From Amoebophrya sp. A120 (lineage: Eukaryota; Sar; Dinophyceae; Syndiniales; Amoebophryaceae): a stretch of DNA of 64,000 bases. Location: assembly GCA_905178155.1 (NCBI GenBank), contig CAJINV010000002.1:9435412-9499411 (forward strand), in the 5' to 3' direction. The notes beneath the pieces were generated by a model. The model was not told the origin of the DNA. It was given only the letters and a program-made list of their open reading frames with translations, and did no database searches. The position numbers and the translations under genes are program-made. Below, in pieces: positions 36,694 to 48,406 of this stretch (position 1 is the first letter of the stretch; the number at the start of each line of letters is the position of its first letter).

Positions 36694-39600
36694 TCACGCG
36701 CGAACACTGTTCACGTCGTTGTACTTTTCATCATGCCACTTCTGCGATAAGCTTTGAAACGACTTGAAGCGAAAACGTACTTGCTTGCAAATCTTTCCGG
36801 AGTTCTCATGCGACATGCAACCAGAACCAAGAAAATTTGTTTCCTCAGCGGCACTTTTCAAACCAGAGAACAAGAGAAACGGACATGAAGGACCTGGATC
36901 ATGACGAGACTCGCGTGTGATAACTGGTGCTCTGCTTGTCGCGCAAGGAGTTCCAGTCCGTCCACTGTTGTTTTTTCGCGCCTTTCGGAACCGTACGCGA
37001 AGTCGATCAGCTCGTTGTACCAGCAGCCACTTGATGCGCCCGATGACGGCGCGGGACCAACAATCTCGATTTCCGGCGGCACGCAACTGATTGCAACGTC
37101 GAAGACAGCTTTCTCGCTGCTGGCGACACCGCCGGTCATCAGGTCCTGCAACAGGTAGCAGGAGGTCGGTGCTGCCACTGCTTTCCCCTTTCCCGCCTCC
37201 GTGCTCGCACGAGAAACGCCCACATCGGGCGGTGACCCTCCAGCTGCAGACGTGGTTGGTAGACGGAATTCCTCCGCGAGTTTTTCCGCTTTCGCCAGGT
37301 CCCGCGGTGCCACGACGGAAAAGGGGAGGTGCAGATGCTGCAGCGCGTAGCACGCTGCCCGCGCGGTGCCACCAGTGCCGATTACCGCGACGCTGAAGGA
37401 TGCTCCTGGTCCGCTGCTCGTATTGTGAGGAAAAATCCCCCCTCCCCATATCAAAACGAAGTTTCTGATGCTGGATTTCCGTACACAAATCAGAGCTGTC
37501 TTGCAGTAGAGGACTGGAGGCATATGCCGTCCCTGAGTGCAGAGCTTCTGACGTGGACACTTAGCATCAAAAATGTCTAAGCTGTGGCCCAAGCGGCATC
37601 ACAAACCGCTCGCATAGTGCGGCGAAGACTGTAGAGTTGCCTTCTTGCAAGACAAATCTGATTTGTGACCTCAAATCAGCAACACAAATTTTCGGAGACA
37701 TACCTTTTCAATATGGGGAGGGGGGATTTTTCTTTTCAATAGCTGCTCGCAGATCTTCGCACTACCTTCTCCGCCAGTACGTCGCGCAGAGCGAGCCAGT
37801 CCGTGTTGTCTCCGGCCCATCGGTATCAAATGTAAAAATGTCTGGGTCTGGGAACTTGTGATGCTAGGTAGCCTCTCATGATGAGGCTACAAATGCTGGC
37901 TCAGCATGACAAGTTTCTGAGCTCCTAGGTGTTGCCTATTCTGCATGACAAACTGCGCTTCTGCATCACAGAAAAACGCAGATCGTGGGTAACGTGCACG
38001 ACAGATTCTCGAGTCATGCCAGACAAGCATGACAAACTTGCATTCTTCCAGACCCAGACATTTTTACATTTGATAACCGGTTATTTTGAGCACGCGTCAG
38101 TGGGCTGGTGCACGAGAGCGGTGCAGTAACAGTGAGCTCGCTGGTCGCTGCTGGCATGCTGGAGGTGGTAGCATAATTGCTGTTCTCCTTAGAAGAAGTC
38201 GGACCATTTTTGCTTTGCGAAGTACCGCCAGATAGCAGGCGGTACACAGTGTTCACGGCCCCGATCTTTTGCGCCTCCGGGGACACTGAGTCCAGGTAGG
38301 GAAACAGCTTTTCCTTCAACGGCATGGTGACTGACAGGCCCGTAGTTGCCTTGTTGTCCAGTAGCTCCCGCTTGACTGTTTCCGCGCTCGAAGTTGGGAA
38401 CAGCGCGTAGTGGTAGTTATTCGCTGCGGACATTTTTGTTGAAGCATGCCCTTGAAGGCCGCCTCCTGCGGAAAGCTGAGATGAAGACAGGGGAACTACG
38501 GCGGAACTTTCCGCCGCGGTAAAGCCACTCTTCTGCTTTTCTGCATCCGCGGTGGTTTGTATTAATATTTCCTCTGCTGTGATTCTGTCAAACCAATAGT
38601 TGTGCCACAGAGGGCTCTTGGACTTGTAGATCGGGTTTCCCACGAGATAGAAGTGGTTGACTAGGGAACTACCTCCCGGTCGTGTGGTACCGAAAAACAG
38701 CTGGCGCCCGGCCTCCAGCTCCGTCAGGGAGAGCTGACCCGGGAACACCGGTTTCGTCAAACACACCGGGGTCAGGAACTTGTTCCACACGCGCGAGGCT
38801 GCATCGTCGCGGTAGATGAGGATGACCGGCACGCCGTCCTCGCCCAGTTCCTTGGCGACAAACTCCTCCAGTAACGGCCGGTTCTTCGCGACGGACACGA
38901 TTTTGTAGGCCAAAATCCGGGCGCACCCGAACTCCGCGCGCTTTTTCAGCAGCGCCGTCTTGATCAGGGGGTAGTCGTCCGAGTGCGCGGACAGGACCAC
39001 CTTCTGCCCCGCGGGGCTTCCCGCGGGCGTGGGGAGGAAGTCGCTCGGCAGCAGACCAGCGTCCGTCACCACCTCCACGTCGAAGACCGCCGTGCCCTGC
39101 CGCGCCGCCGCGCGGTAGATCCGCGCCTTCTCCCGTGCCGTGGACGCGCTGGTGTTCGCAAACTTGCCCCCCTCGCCCGTGGACCGCAACGTGAAGATGA
39201 GCTGAAACATATCCTGAGCAAAAACGTACCCACACCAGAGTTGTAATGCAGATCTGCAATGACAGGAAGACTTGTAATGCGCATCCCCATGAGAGCCATT
39301 TCCAGTCGTGTTTTGGAATTTGTAATGCTGTGAACAGGATGAGCAGATGAATCTGTGACGCGGCTGCACTTGCTAACCTGCACTACACTGCAGAGTGCAA
39401 CTTGTCATGCGTGACTCACAAAACTCCTAGGTTTGTGTTGCAAAATCCCCATCCTGACTCTGGTGTGGGTACGTTTTTACTCAGGATAAAATACCTGCTG
39501 CCGAAAGCACTCCGCGAGAATCTGTTCGAACAGCACCGGCGAGGACGCAACGTCCTCCTCGGCCACAGCAGTTCCCGCTCCGTTTCTTGCTGTCGATGCT

Positions 39601-42600
39601 GTCGCGGCAACAGTTTCATCTCCGTCCACAAGTGGTTGTTGTACCTTCTCGAGAAATAAGTCCGCGCGCAGCTCGATGAAGTGCGTGCGGTTTTCCCGGA
39701 GCAGTTTCTTGCAGGCGGAAACTAACTTTTCCACACTGTTTCCGTGGCTCTTCAAATCCTCCAAGCTGAGACTGACAAACGTCGACCCGGGCGCCAGCTG
39801 GTACGGGACGAGCGCCTGGAGCTTGTGGTTGAACCCGCACGCCTGCAGTCCCAGCGCGTGGTAGGCCCACTGGCAAATCACGGGGTTGCAGCTAGTACTC
39901 GAGATGTCGCTCGAAGCAGGTTTGGTCTCCCCCTCGACAAGCGCATGATCACCCACTTCTTCGTGATTGAAAAAGGTGAAGTGCGCCGCTTTCTCGTACA
40001 GCGCTTCCCGCTTCTCCAAGAGCGCCAACAGCGACTCCGTGTCCTTGATGAAGAATTTTTCGCGCCTTATCCTGAGTAAACACGTACCCACACCAGAGTT
40101 GTAGTGCAGATTTGCAAAGACAGGAAGACTTGTAATGCGCATCCCCATGAGAGCCATTTCCAGTCGTGTTTTGGAATTTGTGATGCTGTGAACAGGATGA
40201 GCAGATGAATCTGTGATGCGGCTGCAGTTGCTAACCTGCACTACACTACGAACTGCAACTTGTCATGCGTGACTCACAAAACTCCTAGGTTTGTGTTGCA
40301 AAATCCCCATCCTGACTCTGGTGTGGGTACGTTTTTACTCAGGATACGCCTCGCCAGCGCGTGCATGATGTTCTCCACCGTCCGCTGGACGTAGATGGTT
40401 GTCCCCCGTTGCCGCAGAATGTCCACGTTGTGTTCCACGATGCCGCCCCCGCAGTCCAAAATCACTTTCTCGGACGCGGCGTGCTCACACAGGTCCAACA
40501 ACGTTTCGCGCTCCAGGGCACGAAATTTTTCCCACCCGAACGCGTCCACAAACTCCTGGATCGGAAGCGACTGGAAGGCGGGCGGAAACTTTTTCTTCAG
40601 CGCCGCGTCCACCTCGACGCACGCGACGCCGAAGTGCTGCGACAACACCTTGGCCAGCGAGCTCTTTCCGGCCCCGGGGAGTCCGACCAGAAAGAAAATC
40701 TGCTTGCTTTGGAAAGAGAGAGGAGACGTAGTAGAACTGCAAGAAGAGCCTAGTACTTTCGTCCCTGAAGGTTCCCCAAAACCCGGCATCAAAGGTGCCT
40801 TCCCTAATGTGCGCAGCTCAAACGAACCAGTCGAGGAAGTTTGTGTGCTGCGGCCAGTTTTAAAGCTAGCGGAGTGCTCGTCGCTCTGACCCGTAGTTCT
40901 CTGCGTTTTCAGGAAGGCCGCGCCGGCCGACTCGGGGTCGAGCACCTGGAAACCGAAGTGTCGTTCCAAGTCCTTCCAGAACGCCGGATAGGTTTTGTCG
41001 ACGCATCGGTAGTCGTCGACAACGAGCAAGAGGTGCCGCTTCTTGTCGATCGATCGCAGCCCCGCCGCCAGACAGGCGACGCTCATTGCAACTCGGTGGT
41101 CTTTGCGACAATCGATGACAATTTTCCGTGGGGGAGCTCGTCCTTCTTGTGCTTTTTCTTCCGGTCCTTCTCCCAACGTTCTGGCAGGCGCCGCCCCAGA
41201 CCGACCCGAGCTTCCGCAGCCACGAATCCGGACGATTTTGTCTTCCCCGTAGCTAGCCATGATGCCGCAGTGCAGCAGAATTTCGCACGCCACATTGATC
41301 CGGTCGCACTCTTTCACGTTTTGGTTATCGACATTCACGAGCTGTGTCTCCTCAGGCGAAAAAGACCCGGAATCCGACGTCGCACAAGCGGTGCCGCAAA
41401 GCCCGGCCAGCAACGCGAACGTCAGCGTGGTGTCGCTGGAATCCAGGTCGAGGGGCGCGGTCGGGGGCGACAAAATTGGTGGACCTCTGCTCACATCTTC
41501 AAGCGGCACCATTCTGAGTCCCCTGGGGTCGTCCACATCGAATTTCACCCGGCCCGGAGCAAAATGCTGCAGTTTCTGAACCATTTTGTAGTCTCCCTGG
41601 ATACTGGACTTGAACAGATTCTTCACCACGACCTCCTTCCCCAACACGAGACCCAGCGCCAACGGGTACATCGCGGCCGACGCGTCCGGCTCGACCAAAT
41701 AGCGGTTGGACTTCGGTGCCTTGTAGGGGGAGATGCGGGCGCCATGCGGTTCTTGAGTTTTCGTGCATGTGGAACTAACTCCGGCACTGTTCGTTGCGCT
41801 CGCGAAGCAGCTCTCGTTGACGAAGTAGACCGTGCTGTTGGGTCTCTTTTCCGTCACGATTTCCACCCCGAAGGTGCCAATGCAGGCTATCGTCATCTCG
41901 ACAAAGGTCTCGGACACGATGCTCTTGCCGGGCACCTCGATCTCGTGGTTACGCCCTAGAAGCGGCAACGCCATCAGCAAGCCGGAGAGGAACTGCGACG
42001 ACACCGACGCTTCTACGGTAATCGTAGTTTTAGAAGATAAAGCTGCTATGCCATCTTTATTGTTATTTGCATCGCCTGCTTGCATGCCACGACTGCCGCC
42101 GGCGCTAGTTCTACTTACGTCGTTCTTCTTCTTCCGTCCGGTCTGTCCCTTGATCACGACTTTGAACGTGTTGAGATTGGCGTCCAGCCGCTCCACGGCA
42201 ACGAAGGGCGCCAGTGCGTCCACCAACGGTTGAATCGGTCGCACCTTCATCCGGGCCACGCCCTCCAGCACGATATCGGCCGTGGCGTGGAGCCCGAGGA
42301 TGCCGGACAGAAAACGCACGCAGGTGCCGGAATTCCCGAGGTACAGGGTGGTCCGCGAGGACGAGGACGACGCTGCGGACAGCTCCTTCTGTTTGCTTTC
42401 GCTGCTCGTGCTAGGAGCTTCCCCGCCCGTGGAGGACGATAGACTGCTGGCCGCTCCGTCCACCGAGCAAGTGGCGTCAGTGCCGGAGGTTGAGGTTGTA
42501 CTCGGTGCTGGTGCGCTTGGAATGTTTAGTAGCCCGGCCGCAGCGCTTTTGGTCATCAAGTTGCTGCCGAATTTCAGCCCGACCTTTTCAATCACTACCT

Positions 42601-45600
42601 GTCTCTTCTCGCGGTCCGCGCTGACGGCCACACCCAGCTGCTCCAGGGCCCGCAGCAGTAGCAGTGTGTCCTCGGCAAAGAGCACGTTTTCCAACGTGAT
42701 GAAGTTGTCTACTACTTTCGAGGTCGCGTGGCTAAAACCACCTCGTCCATGGACTCCTTCTATTACTTCCTGCGTTGTATCTGGCTCGCACATAGCGGCG
42801 AGCAGGATCGCTCGATTGGTAATGGACTTGGACGCCGGTATGTCGATTTCCACCACGTCGTTATTTTTGCTCGTTGCTTTTTTTTGTTCATCCGCCAACA
42901 GCAGCCCGCGCTGGTGCGTCATCATCAGTTTCAGCTCCTGTGGGGTCGGCGTGAAAATCCGGGGCAGACCGATCCTCTCGATCGTGACAAGACGGCCCAT
43001 TTTCTTGTCGTTCAGGAGGTACTTGAGCATGTTGTCTGTGGACAAGTGGTGCGGCAGCTTGGTCATCATGGAGTACTGCGACATGGTGTTTTCCACCTCC
43101 AGCCGAATGTCGTCTGGTAGGTCAATCATCTCTGCCACCATCCCGATGCTGACGCAGTGCCCGTGCCCGATCCCGGATTCCGCCTCCACCGCGTGCCCGA
43201 TGGTGTGGCCGAAATTCAAAATCTCCCGGGGGTACGATTTCGCGGAAAACTCGAAAGAAGGTTCTTGTCCTTTGCTTTTCGTAGAATTCGTGCTTTTTGC
43301 ACAGCCATTGACATCATTTTTCTCTTCCTGGTTCAGCAAGTCGTCCTTCGGATCCTTGCTGGCGATGACCATTTTCGTTCTGGCGGTGAGGCCGACGATC
43401 TGTTCCTGCAAAGTTAAGTCTAGCAGCAGGTCCTCCAGCGTGTTCCGCTTGAGCAGTTCCCACAATTCCAGGTCCGGATCCGGGGTGATCACCGCCGTCT
43501 TCAGCACCTCGCCCATGCCGGAGACGAACTCGGCCTTCGGCAGCGTTTTCAGGAACGTCCGGCAGTCGATCACCGTGCTCACCGGGAGGTGGAAGGCCCC
43601 CACCAGGTTTTTCCCGTGGCCGCAGACGTCGATGCCCACCTTGCCGCCCAGGCTGCTGTCCACCATGGAGAGCAGCGTCGTCGGGACCTGCAGGTAGGGC
43701 ACGCCGCGCAGAAAGGTCGACGCGGTGAACCCGGTCAGGTATTGAAAGGAAATATCCCCCCTCCCCATATCAAAAAGGTACGGCGCAGAAAATTTGCAAT
43801 GCTGATTCGCGACCACAAATCATCTCTGTCTTGCAAGAAGGCAACTCCACAGGCTCCGCCGCATTATGAAGGCGGTTTGTGATGCGGTTTGGCCGACAGC
43901 ACAGACGTTTCTGATGCTAAGCGCCTAGCCCAAAACCTCTCTACTCAGGCTTGAAGTAGGCCTGCCGTCCCCTTCAGCAAGACAAATCTGATTTGTGTAC
44001 GCAAATCCAGCATCACAAATTTCCGCTTTGATATGGGGAGGGGGGATTTTTCTTTTCGATATCAGGTCGCCGATCACGCCGCCTCCCAAGGCGATCAAAA
44101 TGGAGGAGGACCGCCCGAAGTGGTGCTGCAGCATCAGGTTCTCGTATCCTGAGTAAAAACATACCCATACCAGAGTCAACGTGGAAAATCTGCTAGACAA
44201 ATCAGCCAGCTTTCGCTGTTTCGCATGACAAGTTTGTCCTCGTAGTGTAATCCTGTTTAGCTAGTTCAGAAGCATCACAGATCTAGCATAGCATGCTGAT
44301 TCTAGCATCACAAATCCCAAAACACGACTAGAGAAAGCTTCTCCTGGGGCTTCGCATGAGAAACTTTTTTGGCATGCAAATCTGCATGACAACTCTGGTG
44401 TGGGTACGCTTTTACTCAGGATATCTCGATCTCGGTCTTGTAGATCGAGTGCTTCACGGGCTCCTGGGAGGGGAGCGTGAGAGCCTTGAAAACGAGGTTT
44501 CGCTTGTAGTCGGTCAGCATTTTTTCCAGCGCACGGATCTCCTTCTCGTGAATCTTGCCCACCACGTCATCCGTGACGAGCATGACGTGTACGAGCTTCG
44601 GGTTCGCGCGGAGGCGGCTCAGCACTGCCTCCTTCCAAGTTTTGTTGGTCGCTGCTGTTGACTCAACTCCTTGCGCTTGCGGCTGCGACGACGACGAGAA
44701 CATATCTAGGCTCTTCGTGTTGCAAAAGTCGACAGGGTGGATCCATTTCGTTTTCCGCTCGTGGTACTCCAGGAACGAGATTTTCTGCGTCTCTCCTCCT
44801 GAAGCGTTCTTGCTCAAAACCAACGAGCCACTGCATTCAGCCGCTGCACCTGCAGTTGTGCTGCTTACTGAAGCCGCAGGAGCCGCACAAGGTGGAATTG
44901 CGTTGTTTGTTTTCCTCACTGCACTGCTGTTCATCACCTGCACATCTCCTCCTGATGGTGGGGTTTTGTCGGTCAGCAACGTCCTGTCCGCGAAATTGAC
45001 GTAGTAGTTCTTTTCGTTATCCAGCAAGCAGTCCTGGGTCTTCCGCCGCGCGTTCTGCACCATAAACTGGTCCAGCAACACGATGGCGGCCATGGTTTCC
45101 ACGATCGGAATCGCCCGATTCACGATGCACGGGTCGTGCCGCCCCTTCGCTTCCAGCACCGCTCTTTCCCCCTCCAGTGTAACGCTCTCCTGCGCGAGGC
45201 TGATGGTCGCGGGCGGCTTGAACGCGATCTGAAACACGACGTCCTCGCCGTTGCTGATGCCCCCCTGCACGCCCCCGCTGTAGTTCGTCTTGGTCCGCAC
45301 GCGCTGCGAACTGTCGTCGAAGTAAAACGCGTCGTTGTGCTCGCTCCCTTGCATTTTCGCGCACTGGAAACCGGACCCGATCTGGAAGCCCTTGGTCGCG
45401 GGAATGCTCAGCATCGCGTGACTCAGCTCGGCCTCCAACCGGTCGAAGGCCGGTTCGCCGATGCCGATCGGGCAGTTGCGGACTATGCATTGCAAATATG
45501 TCTGGGTCTGGAAGGATGCGAACTTGTGATGCGCATTTCACAACACAGACAAGTCTCTCATGCATAGGCAGCAAAAGGTGCCCATTTCCTGTCACCAAAA

Positions 45601-46493
45601 TAGGGGATTTGTCATGCGGATTAAGCAATGCGGAAGCTTCTCGATGTCTGTGATGCTAGGGCTTTCATGACAGACATCTTGTGTCATGCAAAAACAGCAA
45701 GACAAAAATCTGCATTCTTCCAGACCCAGACATTTTTGCATTTGATACGGACCACACAGGTGCAAATGCCGCCGACGCTGTCGCCCTTCTGCTTTAACTC
45801 GGCCACGAACTTCTCCATCTTCGCGGCGAGCGCCAGATCCGGACACCGAATGATGGACTTGTCCACGTCGGCCCGCGTCAGCGTCTTGAGAAAGGAGCCG
45901 GCGCGGTTGTCCGCAATCTTGGCGCCGATGTCCATCTCGAACGGTCCGACGGCGGACACAAAGGCCACGATCTCCGTGCCGCAGGCCAGCTTTAGGTACT
46001 TCTCCGCCACGGCGCCGGCACACACGCGGCCGATGGTCTCGCGCGCGCTGCTGCGGCCGCCGCCGGAGGAGGCGTGCGTGCGGTACTTTTCGTAGTACGT
46101 AAAGTCCGCGTGGGAGGGGCGGAAAATGCGGTTGAGCTTCAGCGTGTCCTTGTACGGGTCGTCGTTCTGCGCCTTTTCGCCCTGGTTCTCCCCCGGCTTC
46201 TTCTCGCTGCCGTAGTCCTGCGGTCGCATATCCAGGTTCTTCACCAGGCACGCGATCGGCGTGCCCAGCGTCCTCCCGAACTCCGTGCCGGACAGGATGG
46301 TCACCTGGTCGGTTTCGTTCCGCGCGGTGTTGATGCTCGGCGTCGCGCCAGGGCGACGCCGGGACAGCTGCGGCTGGATGTCGGCCTCGGTCAGGGGCAA
46401 AAGGGGAGGCACGCCGTCGATCACAACACCCACGCCCACGCCGTGCGACTCCCCGAACGTGGACACGGTGTACAACTTGCCGAACGTCGACAT
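36694..46493 (-). CDS. Chorismate synthase fused to pentafunctional AROM (six shikimate-pathway activities)
   Basis: Exons: 46493-45748, 45478-44424, 44139-44062, 43734-40347, 40062-39489, 39204-38076, 37818-37742, 37412-36894, 36741-36694; 2,537 residues. Order: chorismate synthase (1-about 400: [38 protein letters not shown]); 3-dehydroquinate synthase (about 470-920: [40 protein letters not shown]); EPSP synthase (about 925-1600: [42 protein letters not shown]); shikimate kinase (P-loop GLPGAGKSS near 1645, [10 protein letters not shown]); type I DHQ dehydratase ([43 protein letters not shown]); shikimate dehydrogenase ([38 protein letters not shown]). The enzymes together convert DAHP to chorismate. 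The first seven introns are introner-like elements without GT-AG ends; the eighth (36893-36742) has GT-AG ends. The ATG leads straight into the enzyme core with no presequence, suggesting a cytosolic protein. All key residues I checked are present. The fusion across introns is inferred from nine in-frame joins. Confidence 0.92.
37421..37741. mobile_element. Introner-like element, family 1 (321 bp), 8-bp target duplication
   Basis: The ends TATTGTGAGGAAAAATCCCC and (complement) TATTGAAAAGAAAAATCCCC are inverted repeats. GCTGCTCG flanks both sides (37413-37420, 37742-37749). It interrupts shikimate dehydrogenase; excision with one repeat copy joins RRSASS to [15 protein letters not shown]. One exact GCATNACAA word lies at 37596-37604. 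Confidence 0.92.
37824..38075. mobile_element. Introner-like element, family 3 (252 bp)
   Basis: The ends TATCAAATGTAAAAATGTCT and its complement form near-perfect inverted repeats around GTCTGGGTCTGG. Flanking repeats ATCGG/ACCGG differ at one base. Excision yields the shikimate dehydrogenase motif GDNTDW, and using either repeat copy gives the same protein. Four exact shared words: 37856, 37904, 37943, 38028. Confidence 0.92.
39210..39488. mobile_element. Introner-like element, family 2 (279 bp)
   Basis: Ends are TATCCTGAGCAAAAACG and ...CTCAGGATA. Flanks AAACA/AAATA match at four of five positions. It sits inside the DHQ dehydratase domain; excision joins FRQQVF to [13 protein letters not shown]. 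It is almost identical to the copy at 40068-40346 and in the same orientation. Four exact shared words: 39241, 39272, 39320, 39402. Confidence 0.92.
40068..40346. mobile_element. Introner-like element, family 2 (279 bp), near-identical to 39210-39488
   Basis: Ends TATCCTGAGTAAACACG and ...CTCAGGATA, with a perfect CGCCT duplication (40063-40067, 40347-40351). It interrupts shikimate kinase after MHALAR; excision continues [16 protein letters not shown]. Three exact shared words: 40130, 40178, 40260. Confidence 0.93.
43740..44061. mobile_element. Introner-like element, family 1 (322 bp)
   Basis: Inverted ends TATTGAAAGGAAATATCCCC and (complement) TATCGAAAAGAAAAATCCCC. TCAGG duplication (43735-43739, 44062-44066). 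It splits the DHQ synthase motif: excision gives [18 protein letters not shown]. Shared words at 43877 and 44010. Confidence 0.93.
44145..44423. mobile_element. Introner-like element, family 2 (279 bp), opposite orientation
   Basis: Ends TATCCTGAGTAAAAACA and ...CTCAGGATA, with a perfect TCTCG duplication (44140-44144, 44424-44428). The interior aligns to the reverse complement of the other two family 2 copies. Excision joins KTEIE to [13 protein letters not shown] in DHQ synthase. Shared words at 44223, 44306 and 44384. Confidence 0.92.
45484..45747. mobile_element. Introner-like element, family 3 (264 bp)
   Basis: Ends TATGCATTGCAAATATGTCT and (complement) TATCAAATGCAAAAATGTCT, with a perfect CGGAC duplication (45479-45483, 45748-45752). 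It interrupts chorismate synthase; excision joins GGICTCVVR to [18 protein letters not shown]. Shared words at 45524 and 45609. Confidence 0.93.
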
Positions 46494-47231
46494 AGTTGTG
46501 TGGAATGTTTGATATTTTTGCTAGGTCAGGGGAATAAAGTCGTTTGATTTTTGAAATTATAGTGTGAAGATGATACCAGCGTAAGCGCTTTGATCTTTCG
46601 TGATATTTGTAATTCTACTCTAGATGCGGTCGTGGTCCTCGAGAGGCAGGTTGTGGTATCACTTTTCGTGTTGTTAGTTCCCAAGCCTTTGGATCAAAAA
46701 TCATTTTTTACGTGCTCCTCCGGACCGGAGGTAGACCTTAGCAAGATCATACAGCTCAGTTCGGCGCAAAAAAAAAGGTTTGTGCAATGTTAAACTTCTT
46801 CGAGAAAAAACAGCTTTTCCCGGCATTTTTCTTCTCGATAGCCGATATCAATCGCCGCCGTCAAAAGAAAAGCACTACTTGTAACCACTATGACTTCTTT
46901 CGGAGTATTGCTCGGAGAATTTTGTCATAGAAGTCATTGAGCTTGACAGGTGGCAAGCTTCACAAAAATCTTTATTCTGATGACATGAGGGCACACATAC
47001 TGGAGTTTCGTTGGTCAGATCTATCCCTGTGCGGTAAATGATTTTTCACTAAGAGAAAAAAGAGAAACATGATGACACAGAGGACATTATTTTTCACCGA
47101 TGCACATTTTTTCGGCAGGACGAAGCCAAGTCCGGCTCTTCTTCATCTCTTCTTGAGCTGTCGTTGGAAAGACTTTTCGACAGGTAGTCCGGATCCTGAT
47201 AGCACTTACGTTGGGATCGCGGGGCTTTTCG
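46494..47231. other. Intergenic stretch upstream of the shikimate fusion gene
   Basis: No supported gene. It is AT-richer than the flanking coding DNA and ends at the retrotransposon target site. It presumably holds the promoter of the fusion gene, but no motif was identified. Confidence 0.4.
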
Positions 47232-47236
47232 TTTTG

Positions 47237-47610
47237 TGTAGGTATGATCAAGAAACACGATGCAAATCGATCTTGACAACCAACCCGATTCCGCAATGCA
47301 AAATTGAAATCACGATGTAAATCAAGATGAGTTGACGATGATTCAAAATGAGGTCTAACCGAAATCACGATGTAAATTTGATGGTGACGATCAACGACTG
47401 TTGATCTGATTTTAGCGTATACTATGGCGATTCGAGACTGTTTTTGAAGTACCCCAAATCTTGAATGTTTACCCGCAGGCTGTACGTTAGTACCATTCAG
47501 ATTGATTGCAACTTGAAACGCCTTCCAACAGGGCCTATTAACACCTTGAATCAAAGATGACCAGTGTTCAAATCGCCCGCGTTTCTTGCGTTGTTGATTG
47601 TCTTCCGACA
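47237..47610 (+). repeat. 5' LTR of the copia element (374 bp)
   Basis: Starts TGTAGGTATGATCAAG and ends TGTCTTCCGACA, giving TG...CA ends. It matches the copy at 53711-54103 closely apart from point changes and one indel near 47280. Confidence 0.95.
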
Positions 47611-48406
47611 TTCTACGGCACAGCCTTGCGCTGACACCAAGTCCAAGACACGACCAGTGCCAACACGACAACAACTACCAAGACTGGTCCCCCCGCAACA
47701 CTACAGCCACACGAAGAGCCGCAGAAAGGTACCCAGAGTGAGAGAATTTTTGGTAGTGTTTTGAGTAAATTTTTGGTTATTTTGAATTCAAATTTTTAGC
47801 AAAATAACCCCCAGCCACCGAGTTCAAATCAACCAACATTGGTGATTTGCTGCTGTGCTATCGTGCATCGATACACGGTCAGAGGCTGGTTTGTAACAAG
47901 AGAGAATTTGCACTACAACACCTATACAGGTGCAAGCGAGAGACAAAGCCACCAAAGGTGCATGCTACGAAGCGCATGACCTTTGCCGAAGCATCGAGCG
48001 AGGAAGAGGAAAGGTACTAAAATCGTACTTGTTTCGGTCTGTTTTTTTCATCATTGGAAATTTTAAATGCGAACACGCACAAAGGAACTCTCATGCTAAT
48101 CCCCGTCAACAAAAACTATTACAGTCTGGACGGCGGATTTGCGTACCGAGCAGCAGTCTGGTACAAGAGCAAGAACCCAACAGCCGGGCACGACGAGGCA
48201 CTAAATTCCGTCGGTTTTTGAAAGTAGGAATGTGAGTGTAAGTCTGATTACGTCTGTAGTTGCGTCGTGATTCAACAAGATGATCGCATTTGACATGCTG
48301 AATATCATCTGAATTCGATTGCAAATTTTCCGTACAGGTAGCCGCCCACGCGTGTGCCGAGTACGACAGACGCTACAGCCGCGCCGCGCGTGCTCATCGT
48401 AAAGAG

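Noticed and set aside
42282-43697. 471-codon open frame on the plus strand opposite the shikimate fusion gene (also 40841-41959, 61957-62814, 7234-7899, 12025-12768)
   Set aside because: Each lies antisense to a strongly supported or well-modelled coding exon. Its translation is Arg/Ser/His-rich without domains, which is typical of the opposite strand of GC-rich third positions.
44145-44423. Reading the introner inserts as coding insertions in the enzymes
   Set aside because: Their frames contain stops and they interrupt invariant motifs; removal restores the motifs exactly.
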